Assembly: GCF_014195535.1 (NCBI RefSeq)
Contig: NZ_JACIBY010000004.1
Span: forward strand, 285,945-349,944
Direction of reading: 5' to 3'
Length of the DNA: 64,000 nt
Origin: Runella defluvii
GTDB taxonomy: Bacteria; Bacteroidota; Bacteroidia; Cytophagales; Spirosomataceae
Each line of letters starts with the position of its first letter. The stretch's first letter is position 1. A program made the translations under genes and the position numbers. Positions 8,882-18,636 of this stretch are shown here, one piece after another. The notes under the pieces are model-generated. The model did no database searches. It had not been told where the DNA came from and saw nothing but the letters and a program-made list of their open reading frames with translations.

Positions 8882-11800
8882 ATGAATAAATTCATTCGAG
8901 GAATTGTAGGTTTTTCACTCAAAAACCGCTTTTTCGTCTTTTTTATGACGGGTATTTTGGTCATTTCAGGTGTGGTAAGTTATCTCAATACACCGCTTGA
9001 AGCATTTCCCGACGTAACCAATACGCAAATCATTGTAGTAACAGAATGGAACGGACGAAGCGCCGAAGAAATCGAGCGTTTTGTGACGGTACCAATCGAA
9101 GTTGCCATGAACTCCGTGCAGCGAAAAACCAACGTACGCAGTGTGACAATGTTTGGGCTGAGTATCATCAAAATCATTTTTGAAGACGACGTAGAAGACT
9201 TTTTTGCCCGACAACAGGTGAATAATCAACTCCGAACGGTATCGCTGCCCGACGGCGTTGACCCCGAAGTGCAGCCGCCTTACGGGCCTACGGGGGAAAT
9301 TTTTCGCTATACGTTAGAAAGCAAAGACCGTGATAGCCGCGAGTTGTTGACCCTCCAAAATTGGGTGGTAGATCGTCAGCTCCGAAGTGTGCCAGGCGTA
9401 GCCGACGTGGTGGCGTTTGGGGGGCGCGAAAAAATGTACGAAATCCAAGTAAATCCTACGCAACTCGCCAAATACGACATTACGCCGCTCGAAGTCTATG
9501 AAGCCGTGACCAAAAGCAACGTCAACGTGGGGGGCGATGTGATTGAGAAAAACGGTCAGGCGTACGTGGTGCGCGGGATTGGGTTGCTCAATTCGATTCC
9601 CGACATTGAAAATATCATTGTCGAATACGTGGATGATAACCCTGTTTTGGTTAAAAACGTGGCCGACGTCAGAGAGTCGAACCTCCCTCGCGTGGGGCAA
9701 GTAGGCTTAAACGACAACGACGACGTGGTGGAGGGGATTGTGGTGCAGCGCAAAGGCGAAAACCCCAGCGAAGTGCTAACGCGGGTGAAGGAAAAAATTG
9801 AGGAATTGAATACCAAAATTCTGCCTCCTGACGTCAAAATGGTCACTTTTTACGACCGCGACAACCTCATTACGTACTGTACCAACACCGTACTGCATAA
9901 CTTATTTGAGGGAATTATATTCGTTACGGTCATCGTGTTTTTGTTTATGGCCGACTGGCGTACCACCATCATTGTGTCCATTATCATCCCGTTGGCGCTG
10001 CTGTTTGCCTTTATGTGTTTGCGGCTCAAGGGAATGTCGGCCAACTTACTCTCGATGGGGGCGGTTGACTTTGGTATTATCATCGACGGTGCGGTGGTGA
10101 TGGTGGAGGGAATGTTTGTGTCGCTCGACCACCTTGCCCACAAAAAAGGCATGGAGCGGTTTAATAAACTGGCCAAATTAGGGTTGATTAAGAAAACGGG
10201 CGGAGAGCTTGGGAAGGCTGTGTTTTTCTCCAAACTGATCATTATCACGGCCTTAATTCCCATTTTTAGCTTCCAAAAAGTAGAAGGGAAAATGTTTAGC
10301 CCGTTGGCCTATACCCTTGGCTTTGCGTTGTTGGGGGCGTTGCTTTACACCCTTACGCTGGTGCCCGTGTTGTGTTCGTTTTTATTACGGAAAAACGTTC
10401 GGGAGAAGAACAACCCAATTGTCAACTTCTTCGACCGTGTTGTTTCTAAAGGATTCGAGTGGTGTTACCGAAGCAAAAAAATGAGCGTTTTGGCGGCCAT
10501 GATTTTCTTGGGAACGACCTTGTTTTCGGCAAAATGGCTCGGTACCGAGTTTTTACCCCAACTTAATGAAGGTGCACTGTGGGTAACGGCCGAGTTGCCC
10601 ATGAGTTATTCGCAGAACGAAAGTGTGAAAATAGCGAAAGTCTTGCGCGAAAAAGTGGCCAAACACAAAGAAGTACGGCAGGTGCTTTCGCAAGAAGGGC
10701 GCTCCAACGACGGCACCGACCCCAACGGTTTTAACTTTCTCCAGTTTCAAGTCGATTTGAAGCCAAAAGAAGAGTTAGGAGGTAAAACAATTGACCAAAT
10801 TATCGAAGAATTGAACGATGATTTGTCTGAAATACAAGGGATTACTTTTAATTATTCGCAGCCGATTATCGACAACGTCGCCGAAGCAGCTGCGGGGATA
10901 AAAGCCTCGAACGCCATCAAAATTTATGGCGATGATTTGGATAAATTGGATGAGTTGGCCGATGAGGTTTTAGGAAAGATAAAGGACGTTCCTGGCGTAA
11001 AAGACGCGGGTATCTTGCGCAATACGGGCCAGCCCGAAATGAGTGTGATTCTGCACGACCACAAAATGGCCATGTACGGCGTCAGCACTGCCGATGCCCA
11101 AGCGGTGATAGAAATGGCGATTGGCGGAAAAACGGGTTCTATTTTGTACGAAGGCGAGCGTAAGTTTGACATTCGTTTGCGTTACCAAGAACCGTATCGC
11201 CGAACCGAAGACGACATTCTTCGCTTGATGGTACCGACCTTGAAAGGCAACAAAATTCCGTTGAAAGAAATCGCTTCGCTGCGTAAAGTCACAGGGCCTG
11301 CGTTTGTCTATCGAGAAAATAATAAGCGGTTTATCGGCGTAAAATTCTCGGTACGTGAGCGCGATTTGGGAAGCACCATTGCCGAAGCCCAAAGCAAAGT
11401 TGCGCCCATCTTGAAAGCATTGCCCAAAGGGTACTCGATTGACTGGACGGGGGAGTTTGAAAACCAAGTGCGTGCGACTCACCGCCTTGGACAAGTAGTG
11501 CCGATTAGTATTGTGGCCATTTTTGTCCTTTTATTTATCACTTTTGGCAACGCCAAAGACGCGGGGCTCGTATTGGTCAATGTACCGTTTGCGTTGATTG
11601 GGGGAATTTTGGCCTTGCACGTTACGCACATGAACTTCGGTATTTCGGCGGGGGTTGGGTTCATTGCCTTGTTTGGGATTTGTGTCCAAAATGGGGTGAT
11701 TCTGATTTCGGTATTTAGCAAAAATACCTCCGAACGAATGCCGCTCGACAAAGCGATTCGAGAAGGTGTAAAATCGAGGATTAGGCCCGTTGTGATGACG

Positions 11801-11992
11801 GCGATGATGGCGGCCATTGGGTTGCTACCAGCGGCGGTATCGACGGGGATTGGCTCCGAAACCCAGAAACCCCTGGCCATTGTGGTCATTGGTGGGCTCA
11901 TCACCGCTACTGTTCTGACTTTGCTGATATTCCCGATTATTTATCGGTTTTTCTATCGACATCACGTACATACCATCAAAGATTTAGAATAA
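8882..11992 (+). CDS. czcA: CzcA/CusA-family heavy-metal RND efflux transporter
   Basis: A 1036-aa proton-driven inner-membrane pump of the HME-RND family. It has the usual layout: TM1 near residues 10-30, a large periplasmic porter loop, a TM2-6 bundle, a second porter loop and a final helix bundle. The TM4 signature is DFGIIIDGAVVMVEG at 396-410. Nies' classification links the DFGxxxDGAxxxVE form to divalent cations (Zn, Co, Cd, Ni), whereas the copper/silver class typically has AIGAMVDAAIVMIEN. Cobalt-zinc-cadmium-type export is therefore the better guess. The last codon overlaps the next start (TAATG). Length and topology look complete and intact. Confidence 0.93.
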   Translation: MNKFIRGIVGFSLKNRFFVFFMTGILVISGVVSYLNTPLEAFPDVTNTQIIVVTEWNGRSAEEIERFVTVPIEVAMNSVQRKTNVRSVTMFGLSIIKIIFEDDVEDFFARQQVNNQLRTVSLPDGVDPEVQPPYGPTGEIFRYTLESKDRDSRELLTLQNWVVDRQLRSVPGVADVVAFGGREKMYEIQVNPTQLAKYDITPLEVYEAVTKSNVNVGGDVIEKNGQAYVVRGIGLLNSIPDIENIIVEYVDDNPVLVKNVADVRESNLPRVGQVGLNDNDDVVEGIVVQRKGENPSEVLTRVKEKIEELNTKILPPDVKMVTFYDRDNLITYCTNTVLHNLFEGIIFVTVIVFLFMADWRTTIIVSIIIPLALLFAFMCLRLKGMSANLLSMGAVDFGIIIDGAVVMVEGMFVSLDHLAHKKGMERFNKLAKLGLIKKTGGELGKAVFFSKLIIITALIPIFSFQKVEGKMFSPLAYTLGFALLGALLYTLTLVPVLCSFLLRKNVREKNNPIVNFFDRVVSKGFEWCYRSKKMSVLAAMIFLGTTLFSAKWLGTEFLPQLNEGALWVTAELPMSYSQNESVKIAKVLREKVAKHKEVRQVLSQEGRSNDGTDPNGFNFLQFQVDLKPKEELGGKTIDQIIEELNDDLSEIQGITFNYSQPIIDNVAEAAAGIKASNAIKIYGDDLDKLDELADEVLGKIKDVPGVKDAGILRNTGQPEMSVILHDHKMAMYGVSTADAQAVIEMAIGGKTGSILYEGERKFDIRLRYQEPYRRTEDDILRLMVPTLKGNKIPLKEIASLRKVTGPAFVYRENNKRFIGVKFSVRERDLGSTIAEAQSKVAPILKALPKGYSIDWTGEFENQVRATHRLGQVVPISIVAIFVLLFITFGNAKDAGLVLVNVPFALIGGILALHVTHMNFGISAGVGFIALFGICVQNGVILISVFSKNTSERMPLDKAIREGVKSRIRPVVMTAMMAAIGLLPAAVSTGIGSETQKPLAIVVIGGLITATVLTLLIFPIIYRFFYRHHVHTIKDLE

Positions 11993-12750
11993 TGAAACTC
12001 AAGACACGTTCAGGCTATATGCTCATTGGTTTGCTGTTAAGTAGCCTAGTTGCTTTTGCCCAAAACAGAACCGATTTTCAGGTATGGCCTGGCGTGTCTT
12101 TAGAATTGGATTTGCCTAAAAAGTGGCTAGTAACGGTGCAATACCGAAGCCGATTTATTGATAACGCAACTTATTACAAAGGCTCGTATCTGTTTGGTGC
12201 TGTGGAGTATGAGTTTAATAAACACTTGAAGGCCATCACTAACTACCGCCTGGCGCTGGTCGATGAAGGTGTGTATCATCGGTACTTTCTAGGAGTGTCG
12301 GCCAAGGCAAAAGTAGGTGACTTTACGTTGATGGTACGCCCCGCTATTCAGTACCAAAGCCAGCGTTTTACGGGCGATGATGAAATTCGGACGGATACCG
12401 ATACCTACTTTCGTCCGCGTTTTACGGTTAAGTACAAACTGAATAAAAAATGGGATGTTTATACGTACTCGGAGCCGTTTTTTGCCATTACCAACAAGGG
12501 TACCAAAATTGATAACATTCAAAGTTCCATTGGCCTCAAGTACGAATACCTCAAAAACCAACGTCTGAATCCCTATTTCATTTGGCAACCCGATTATTCG
12601 CACAAAAAATACCAGCTGACCAACTACATTGCGGGATTAGACATGGAGTTTTCGCTCAAGCCGTTTAAATACTTCAAGAAAAAGAAAAAAGCAGCGGACA
12701 AAAAATCACCGTCGAAATCGCATCCTCAAGGCCAATGGCCACCCAATTAG
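11992..12750 (+). CDS. DUF2490 outer-membrane beta-barrel-like protein, fourth gene of efflux operon
   Basis: A 252-aa exported protein with a signal peptide ending at VAFAQ (about residue 24). It shows alternating amphipathic strands rich in Tyr/Arg/Phe (VQYRSRFIDNATYYKGSYLF, VEYEFNKHLKAITNYRLAL, FRPRFTVKYKLNKKWDVYTY), the pattern of DUF2490, a Bacteroidota family presumed to form a small outer-membrane barrel. The C-terminal tail is strongly basic (FKYFKKKKKAADKKSPSKS), probably periplasmic and disordered. The start ATG overlaps the stop of the pump gene by one base, so the two are translationally coupled. A role in the same metal-efflux response is an inference from the operon alone. It ends only 11 bp from the convergent regulator gene. 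Confidence 0.87.
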   Translation: MKLKTRSGYMLIGLLLSSLVAFAQNRTDFQVWPGVSLELDLPKKWLVTVQYRSRFIDNATYYKGSYLFGAVEYEFNKHLKAITNYRLALVDEGVYHRYFLGVSAKAKVGDFTLMVRPAIQYQSQRFTGDDEIRTDTDTYFRPRFTVKYKLNKKWDVYTYSEPFFAITNKGTKIDNIQSSIGLKYEYLKNQRLNPYFIWQPDYSHKKYQLTNYIAGLDMEFSLKPFKYFKKKKKAADKKSPSKSHPQGQWPPN

Positions 12751-12761
12751 GCAAAGTATCG

Positions 12762-15700
12762 CTACGCAACGGCGTTTTTATTGAGCGTGAGGTATTCAGA
12801 CGGCGACACGTTGTACTTGGCTTTGAACGCCCTGGCAAAATAATTGGGGTTAGAAAACCCGACCGAATACGCGATTTGGGCTATTTTCATGTCGTTTTTT
12901 TGTAAAAGCGACAGCGCCTTTTTAAGCTTCAAAGACCTGACGTACTCGACGGGGCTTTCGCCCGTGATGTTCAACACCTTGGCGTATAGTGTACTTCGAC
13001 TGACAAACATGGCTTTGCTCAATTCCTCAATCGAAAGGTTGGGGTTCTCGATGTTCTCTTCGACGTAGCGCGTAAATTTCAACAAAAACTTTTCGTCTTC
13101 CGATTCTACCTCTATTTCGGGCGTTTCTAGCTGAATGTGTTTGCTGTAGGTGTTTTTTAGCAAGCTGTTCAAACTGAGCAAGTTCTCGATTTTGATGCTC
13201 AACAAATGGAAGCTAAAGGGCTTGGTCAAATAGTCACTTGCTCCCGCTTCGAGCCCTTTTAGCTGCTCGTTTTCTTCCGACAAAACCGTCAGCATAATCA
13301 CAGGAATGTGTTTGGTTCGGGTGTCATTTTTGATTTTTCGAACCATTTCCACCCCATCAACCCCTGGCATATTGACATCGCTAATGATGACCTGAGGGTG
13401 GTTGGCCAGCGCTTTTTGCCAACCTTGCCGTCCGTCAGATGCTTCGATAATTTTATATTTGGTTTTCAAACTTTGCACCAAATAGGCCCTCAAGTCGTCG
13501 TCGTCATCAACGATTAAAACAACGGGTTTCTCCAATTTTGGTGGCTCTTTTTTGGCAAAACTTTCTACCGAGTCCAGTTCTTCTTTGGGTAGGTGCAACG
13601 GGGTCGATTGCTCAAAAGTAATGGGAGTCAGCGGAAGGGTAATGATAAACGCACTACCAACGCCCTCTTCGCTTTCCACTTTGATGGCGCCTCCGTGAAG
13701 TTTAACAAATTCTTGGGCGATAGACAGCCCAATGCCACTGCCCTGATTGAGAATATCGGCGTGGTTGTTGGCCTGAAAAAAGCGCTCAAAAATCTTGTCT
13801 CGGATGTCGGCGGGTAGCCCAATGCCCGTATCCCGTAAAATCATTTTTACGCCCGCCTCGCCGTCGCCAGTGATTTGAAGACTTACGTTTCCGCCATCGT
13901 TCGTAAATTTGATGGCGTTGGAGAGTAGGTTAATCAGGATGCGTTCGAGTTTGTCCTTGTCGAATGACGTATTGTAATTGTTGAAGGCACTTACAAAATG
14001 TAAGGCAATGTTTTTTCTTACAGCGATGTACTTAAAAGCATCTACAATTTCCTGAATAAACGTCACCAAATCTCCTTCGGTTTTGTGCAGGGTAAGTTCA
14101 TTGGCTTCAATTCTCCTGAAATCCAACAACTGATTGACCAAATTCAGTAATCTTTTGGCGTTTCGGCTGATTAAATTCAACATTTCGAGTTTTTCAGTAC
14201 TGTTTTCCTGAAACATCAAATTTTCGATGGGATTCAAAACGAGCGTAAGCGGCGTTTTTAACTCGTGGCTTAGGTTGGTTAAGAACTTGATTTTGATTTT
14301 CTCAAGCTCCATTTTTTGTTCGGCGTCGTGGCGTTCTTTTTCAATCAAATGCTTCATTTCTAGGCGTTCTTGCTTTCGCATGAAGTCATTTTTTAGCTTT
14401 TGAATGGAGCTTCTTCTAATAGCCCAAATCGCAAGGAGTGTCAGCAGAAAATAGCAAAAATAGGCGTAGTAAGTACTCCAAAAAGGCGGCTTTACGGTGA
14501 TATTGATGATTTTTTCGGGCGTTTCCCACGAGCCATCTTCGCTGTGGGCTTTGAGCCTAAAGACGTACTCTCCTGGATCTAAATTGGTATAAACAGCGGT
14601 GTTTTTGGTACCAACTTCGTTCCATTCTTTGTCAAATCCATCAAGTTTGTACGAATACCTGTTTTCGTGCGGGACGGTATAATTTAAGGCAATAAAATCG
14701 AGGGAAAAGTTTTGTTTATAGCTCAAAACCATCTCTTTGGCCGTTAGAATAGGCTCCGTTATTTCGGCGTTTTCAGTCGCATTTACGTGCTTATTATTGA
14801 TTTTTAAGACCGTTGTGACCAAAGGAGGAGTATTTTTTCTCTGAAAAATATCGGCAGATTTGAAGTAATTGAAGCCGTTGAGTCCTCCAAAAAACAACGT
14901 TTTATCGGCCGTGATAAAACCAGAGCCAATATTGAAAGTGCTTTGTTGGATGCCGTTGTAAGGCGTGAAATTTTTAAATATTTTTTTTGCGATATCAAAA
15001 GAGCTGATTCCCTTGTTGGTACTGACCCAGAGTTTCCCTTTTTCGTCTTCTACAATTTTATAAATAACATCATTTGACAACGAAAAACTTTCGTCGAATC
15101 GCTCAAACGATTTAGTATCAGGTTTGTATAAACACAGTCCGCCGCCCAAACAGCCCACCCATACCCTGCCCATTTTGTCGCAGTGAATGGTCTGAACTCG
15201 GTCGATTGGAAGGCCGCTGTTGCCATAATTGAGCACTTGAAAACGATTTTCAAGGGGAAAGAAAACGGCAATCCCCGTTCCGTTTGACCCAAACCAAACG
15301 TTGCCCGATTTGTCTTGTTCGATGGCAGTGACGAAGTTATTGAGGGGAAATTTGGTGCCCGAAAGCCCGAAAATCTTTTCATGGCCTTCTATTTGACGCG
15401 TAGCAGGGTCGTAGCGAACCACCCCAATCCCGTTGGTACCCATCCAGACTTTGCCGTCGTTAGCGGTTTTAAAACAATTGACTGGTACATCTTTGGTATC
15501 GCTATTACTTCTTGAAACATGAAAGTACGTAGAAGCGCCCGTGGCGAGATTCACATTGTACAAACCACCTTGGTACGTGCCTACCCAGAGGGTGTTTCCA
15601 CTTGTTTCGAGGGCAATCACAGACGATACATTGGCCTGTTGCTGGGCTAATCTAAAGGGTTTAATTTGCCCCGTTTTTCGGTTGAAAATATTGATTCCCG

Positions 15701-16856
15701 TTCCTTCCGTTCCGATAAAAATATCGCCCGAAGGGCTTTCAGCAAAGCACATGACCGAGCTGCCCGTTAGTCCGTTGGGGTCAAATTGTTTAAAAGGTTT
15801 ATGATTAAAAAAGGCGAGATTGGTGTCGTATTTATTGATTCCGCCTTGGTAAATGGACACCCAATAGATGCCAGTATCGTCAATATAAACATCCCGCACC
15901 GACCGCCCCACGATACTTGGGGTAAAACTTGATTGTTCGATAAAGGTACTTTTTACGCGGGTTACGTTGCCCGTTTTGGGGTTTAGAATGTCGAGGTTAC
16001 TTTCGGTGCCTACCCAGAGTTGTCCTTCTTTGTCGAACGCCACTTTGTGGATGTGGTTATTGGAAAGGGTATTGGCATCGTTGGCATCTGATTTGTAAGT
16101 GGTAAAACTATTTTTTGACCCCTTCATCACATTCAGCCCATCTTTGGTGGTACCTACCCATAGTTGCCCATTTTTATCTTCCGTAATGCAGGTAATAAGA
16201 TTGCCCGAAATGGCATCGGGGCGGTTTGGGTCGCTGAGAAATCGGGTGAATTGGTCGTTTTTGTGGGTATAAAGGTGCAGCCCATTGTCGGTGCCCACCC
16301 ACATGGCGTGGCGGCTGTCCTCAAAAATACACCTGATAATGTTTGAATTTAGCTTGGTGCGCTTGGTAGGGTCGGCTTTTAAAGCCTTGATGGTTTTGGT
16401 ATCGGGGTCAAAAATAAAAAGTCCAGCGTAGGTGCCTACCCATATTTTGCCAGTGTGGTCGGCACATAGGCTGATAATCCAACCTAATTTTGAAAAATCA
16501 TAATTGATGAAAGAATCGAGATTAAGGTTATAAACCGACAGGGTGATGTTGGTGGCCAACCAGATTTTACCCGCTTTGTCTTGGGTCATTGCCACGACGG
16601 GCCCGCGGCCAATGCTCGTACTGTCGCGGTCGTTGTGGTGATAGGCAACGAAGTTTTGGCCATCAAACCGATTGAGCCCATCCTCCGTTCCGAACCACAT
16701 AAAGCCATGTTTGTCTTTGAGAATGGCATTGACGGAATTGGACGTTAGGCCATTTTTACTACTAAAATTAATGAATTTATACTCCTTCTGTTGCCCACGT
16801 AGCAAGTGGACAAGGCCCAAAAAGACGAATAAAAGGAAAAGCTTCTTCATGTTCAT
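12762..16856 (-). CDS. Hybrid two-component regulator (HTCS) of the xylan locus
   Basis: A 1364-aa all-in-one sensor and transcription factor. The signal sequence (MNMKKLFLLFVFLG, ending at LLRGQ) leads into a periplasmic reg_prop beta-propeller region with many GxxWxGT repeats (MWFGTEDGLNRF, IWVGTYAGLFIF). Next come a Y_Y_Y domain (YSYKLDGFDKEW), one TM helix (about 790-812), a histidine-kinase domain with H-box SHELKTPL (His864), and an HATPase with NLLSNAIKFT. The receiver has phospho-acceptor SDVNMPG (Asp1160), and the C-terminus is an AraC-type HTH. The longest frame begins with a TTG at 16871, but ATG at 16856 gives a normal signal peptide. It lies 69 bp downstream of the GH10 gene on the same strand. 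Such regulators bind an oligosaccharide and activate their PUL; a xylo-oligosaccharide is the likely ligand. Confidence 0.93.
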   Translation of the reverse strand: MNMKKLFLLFVFLGLVHLLRGQQKEYKFINFSSKNGLTSNSVNAILKDKHGFMWFGTEDGLNRFDGQNFVAYHHNDRDSTSIGRGPVVAMTQDKAGKIWLATNITLSVYNLNLDSFINYDFSKLGWIISLCADHTGKIWVGTYAGLFIFDPDTKTIKALKADPTKRTKLNSNIIRCIFEDSRHAMWVGTDNGLHLYTHKNDQFTRFLSDPNRPDAISGNLITCITEDKNGQLWVGTTKDGLNVMKGSKNSFTTYKSDANDANTLSNNHIHKVAFDKEGQLWVGTESNLDILNPKTGNVTRVKSTFIEQSSFTPSIVGRSVRDVYIDDTGIYWVSIYQGGINKYDTNLAFFNHKPFKQFDPNGLTGSSVMCFAESPSGDIFIGTEGTGINIFNRKTGQIKPFRLAQQQANVSSVIALETSGNTLWVGTYQGGLYNVNLATGASTYFHVSRSNSDTKDVPVNCFKTANDGKVWMGTNGIGVVRYDPATRQIEGHEKIFGLSGTKFPLNNFVTAIEQDKSGNVWFGSNGTGIAVFFPLENRFQVLNYGNSGLPIDRVQTIHCDKMGRVWVGCLGGGLCLYKPDTKSFERFDESFSLSNDVIYKIVEDEKGKLWVSTNKGISSFDIAKKIFKNFTPYNGIQQSTFNIGSGFITADKTLFFGGLNGFNYFKSADIFQRKNTPPLVTTVLKINNKHVNATENAEITEPILTAKEMVLSYKQNFSLDFIALNYTVPHENRYSYKLDGFDKEWNEVGTKNTAVYTNLDPGEYVFRLKAHSEDGSWETPEKIINITVKPPFWSTYYAYFCYFLLTLLAIWAIRRSSIQKLKNDFMRKQERLEMKHLIEKERHDAEQKMELEKIKIKFLTNLSHELKTPLTLVLNPIENLMFQENSTEKLEMLNLISRNAKRLLNLVNQLLDFRRIEANELTLHKTEGDLVTFIQEIVDAFKYIAVRKNIALHFVSAFNNYNTSFDKDKLERILINLLSNAIKFTNDGGNVSLQITGDGEAGVKMILRDTGIGLPADIRDKIFERFFQANNHADILNQGSGIGLSIAQEFVKLHGGAIKVESEEGVGSAFIITLPLTPITFEQSTPLHLPKEELDSVESFAKKEPPKLEKPVVLIVDDDDDLRAYLVQSLKTKYKIIEASDGRQGWQKALANHPQVIISDVNMPGVDGVEMVRKIKNDTRTKHIPVIMLTVLSEENEQLKGLEAGASDYLTKPFSFHLLSIKIENLLSLNSLLKNTYSKHIQLETPEIEVESEDEKFLLKFTRYVEENIENPNLSIEELSKAMFVSRSTLYAKVLNITGESPVEYVRSLKLKKALSLLQKNDMKIAQIAYSVGFSNPNYFARAFKAKYNVSPSEYLTLNKNAVA

Positions 16857-16868
16857 ACCTAATGAAAG

Positions 16869-16902
16869 CAATCCCCCATCATTTTTTACATGTGGGGGAT
16901 TG
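16869..16902 (-). terminator. Hairpin between GH10 gene and HTCS gene
   Basis: A perfect 10-bp stem (CAATCCCCCA at 16869-16878 pairing with 16893-16902) with a 14-nt loop. It falls in the 69-bp gap and ends just before the regulator's start. No strong T-run follows on the minus strand. It may be a partial terminator or attenuator that lowers regulator expression relative to the upstream PUL genes. Confidence 0.5.
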
Positions 16903-16925
16903 AAAAAGACGTCGTACTTTGACGA

Positions 16926-18608
16926 TTACTTCATATTGGCCTTAACCGATTCCGCCACTTGCGAATAGGCTAATTTTCTCACGTATTGTTGGGTCCAAAG
17001 TCCTACGGGATCGTCGGCCCTCCAGCTTGAACTGGCGGGACTATCCAACGGACTCCAAATGGTGATACCGTAGCGTTGGGCGGCTGGGATAATCTCAAAG
17101 TACTTATCAATCACGTACTTGTACATTTCGGCTTGTGCCTTGTAATGTTCTTGAGTGGCTGCCGCCGTTTTTACGCCCGCCATACCAATATCTAATTCCG
17201 AAATTTTAATCAATTTGCCCGTACCAGCCAATAGCTTAAACATCTCCGTAATCTTGGTTTTGTCCGAGTTGATGTCGATGTGCATTTGGGTTCCGATACC
17301 GTCCACTTTTGCCCCTTTACTTTCGATGTACTTCACATACTCGATGATTCCTTTGCACTTATCCAAATTGTACTCTAGGTTGTAATCGTTAATGAAAAGA
17401 ATATCGGTAGGATTGCCGTATTTTCTTGCCAATTGAAAGGCCGTTACGGCATAATCTTTACCCATGTAATCTTGCCAATAAAATTCGTCACCTTTGAGGG
17501 TTTTACCTACGCCCGTTTTTAATTCAAATGGTTTGCCGTCGTCCATTGGTTCATTTACCACATCCCACGCTTTTACGTAAGGTTTGGCTACAGTCATCAT
17601 GCCCGACATCCATTTATCCAAAGCGCTGGTAATGAGTGTTTTCTTTAGTTCAGGTGTTTTTTCCTTTGTCTGAACACTTCCAGTTGCATTGTACTTTGTC
17701 AAAGAGAGGTTATCGAAATAATAATTCGTGGCCGTTTTGCCAAGATTAAAAGCAATGGCGCCACAGGTAGCCATGTCAGCGGTAACGGTAATCTCTTTGG
17801 TATAAGTCGTCCAAGTAGGCGTAGCGGCAATCGTTCCAAAAAAGTCCCAGTGTTTGTACGCACCGGGCGTCACGTGGGCTTGCGTTGGGTAAGAGGTGGC
17901 CACATCGGCCTTCACGTCCATTTTGAGGATGTATTTTTCTCCCAACACGGCCGCAGGAGCAAATCGTACGAAAAATTGCGCTTCCCAGTCGTTGGCGCGC
18001 ACGCTGGCATTGGTGATTTTCAAAGCCCTACCCACTCCGTTGGCACCTTGGCCAGCGGCAGTGTAGGATATAACGGCATTGGCGTTACTCTGGAAATTAG
18101 TGGCGGCGTCGGTTTCAAAATCAGCGCCAGTGATTAAATCCCAACCTGGCCCCGTTGATGACAGAATATCAGGGGCAATGACACTCTTCAAATAAGTCGC
18201 ATTTTGGTTGGCGTGCCAGCAGAGCGTATGTCCATAGACCGATGTTCCTGCGGCTTTGGCGGTTTCCAACAGTTTGCCCACGTTGTCGAGGGCTAAATTA
18301 CCGTTTGACTGCACAACAGCCCCGTGTTTCATTTCGTAGCCAAGGACAATTTCATCGAAATTTTTATTAGCCAACCGATACATCACGTTTTTGTTGTTGT
18401 AATCGGCCAAAGAAAGGGCAACTCCCAACTTAAAATTTGGATGGGCACTGCGGTTGATGTAGGATTTTAATGCGGGATAAGCATCAATATTCTCCTGAAT
18501 TGCCACACTTTCGGGCTTGTTGACGTTGAATTCAACGGGCTCAAAAGTGGTACATGAGGCTGCTACACAGGTGGTAACTCCCAGTACGAGTTTATGTATT
18601 TTTTTCAT
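16926..18608 (-). CDS. xyn10C: GH10 endo-1,4-beta-xylanase lipoprotein with inserted carbohydrate-binding module
   Basis: A 560-aa surface or periplasmic lipoprotein xylanase. The signal sequence ends in VAASC (lipidated Cys19). The GH10 barrel starts about residue 50 (GVALSLADY, then YGHTLCWHANQ at 125-135). It is interrupted at about 155-310 by a beta-sandwich of the CBM4/CBM22 type (starting GWDLITGADFE, ending YYFDNLSLTKYN), and then resumes. The acid/base is Glu353 in WDVVNEP, and the nucleophile is Glu471 in KISELDIG. This split architecture is that of Xyn10C-type enzymes in the conserved Bacteroidota xus locus. One module is inserted here rather than the tandem modules of some homologues. 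It is the last enzyme gene of the operon, 28 bp after the XusE-like gene. Confidence 0.94.
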   Translation of the reverse strand: MKKIHKLVLGVTTCVAASCTTFEPVEFNVNKPESVAIQENIDAYPALKSYINRSAHPNFKLGVALSLADYNNKNVMYRLANKNFDEIVLGYEMKHGAVVQSNGNLALDNVGKLLETAKAAGTSVYGHTLCWHANQNATYLKSVIAPDILSSTGPGWDLITGADFETDAATNFQSNANAVISYTAAGQGANGVGRALKITNASVRANDWEAQFFVRFAPAAVLGEKYILKMDVKADVATSYPTQAHVTPGAYKHWDFFGTIAATPTWTTYTKEITVTADMATCGAIAFNLGKTATNYYFDNLSLTKYNATGSVQTKEKTPELKKTLITSALDKWMSGMMTVAKPYVKAWDVVNEPMDDGKPFELKTGVGKTLKGDEFYWQDYMGKDYAVTAFQLARKYGNPTDILFINDYNLEYNLDKCKGIIEYVKYIESKGAKVDGIGTQMHIDINSDKTKITEMFKLLAGTGKLIKISELDIGMAGVKTAAATQEHYKAQAEMYKYVIDKYFEIIPAAQRYGITIWSPLDSPASSSWRADDPVGLWTQQYVRKLAYSQVAESVKANMK

Positions 18609-18636
18609 AAGATTACTGTTCTAATGGGCTCAAAAG

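Noticed and set aside
12751-12761. Expected terminator between the convergent DUF2490 and HTCS genes
   Set aside because: Only 11 bp separate the two stop codons and no hairpin is visible, so termination must occur inside the opposing genes or be factor-dependent; I list no feature.
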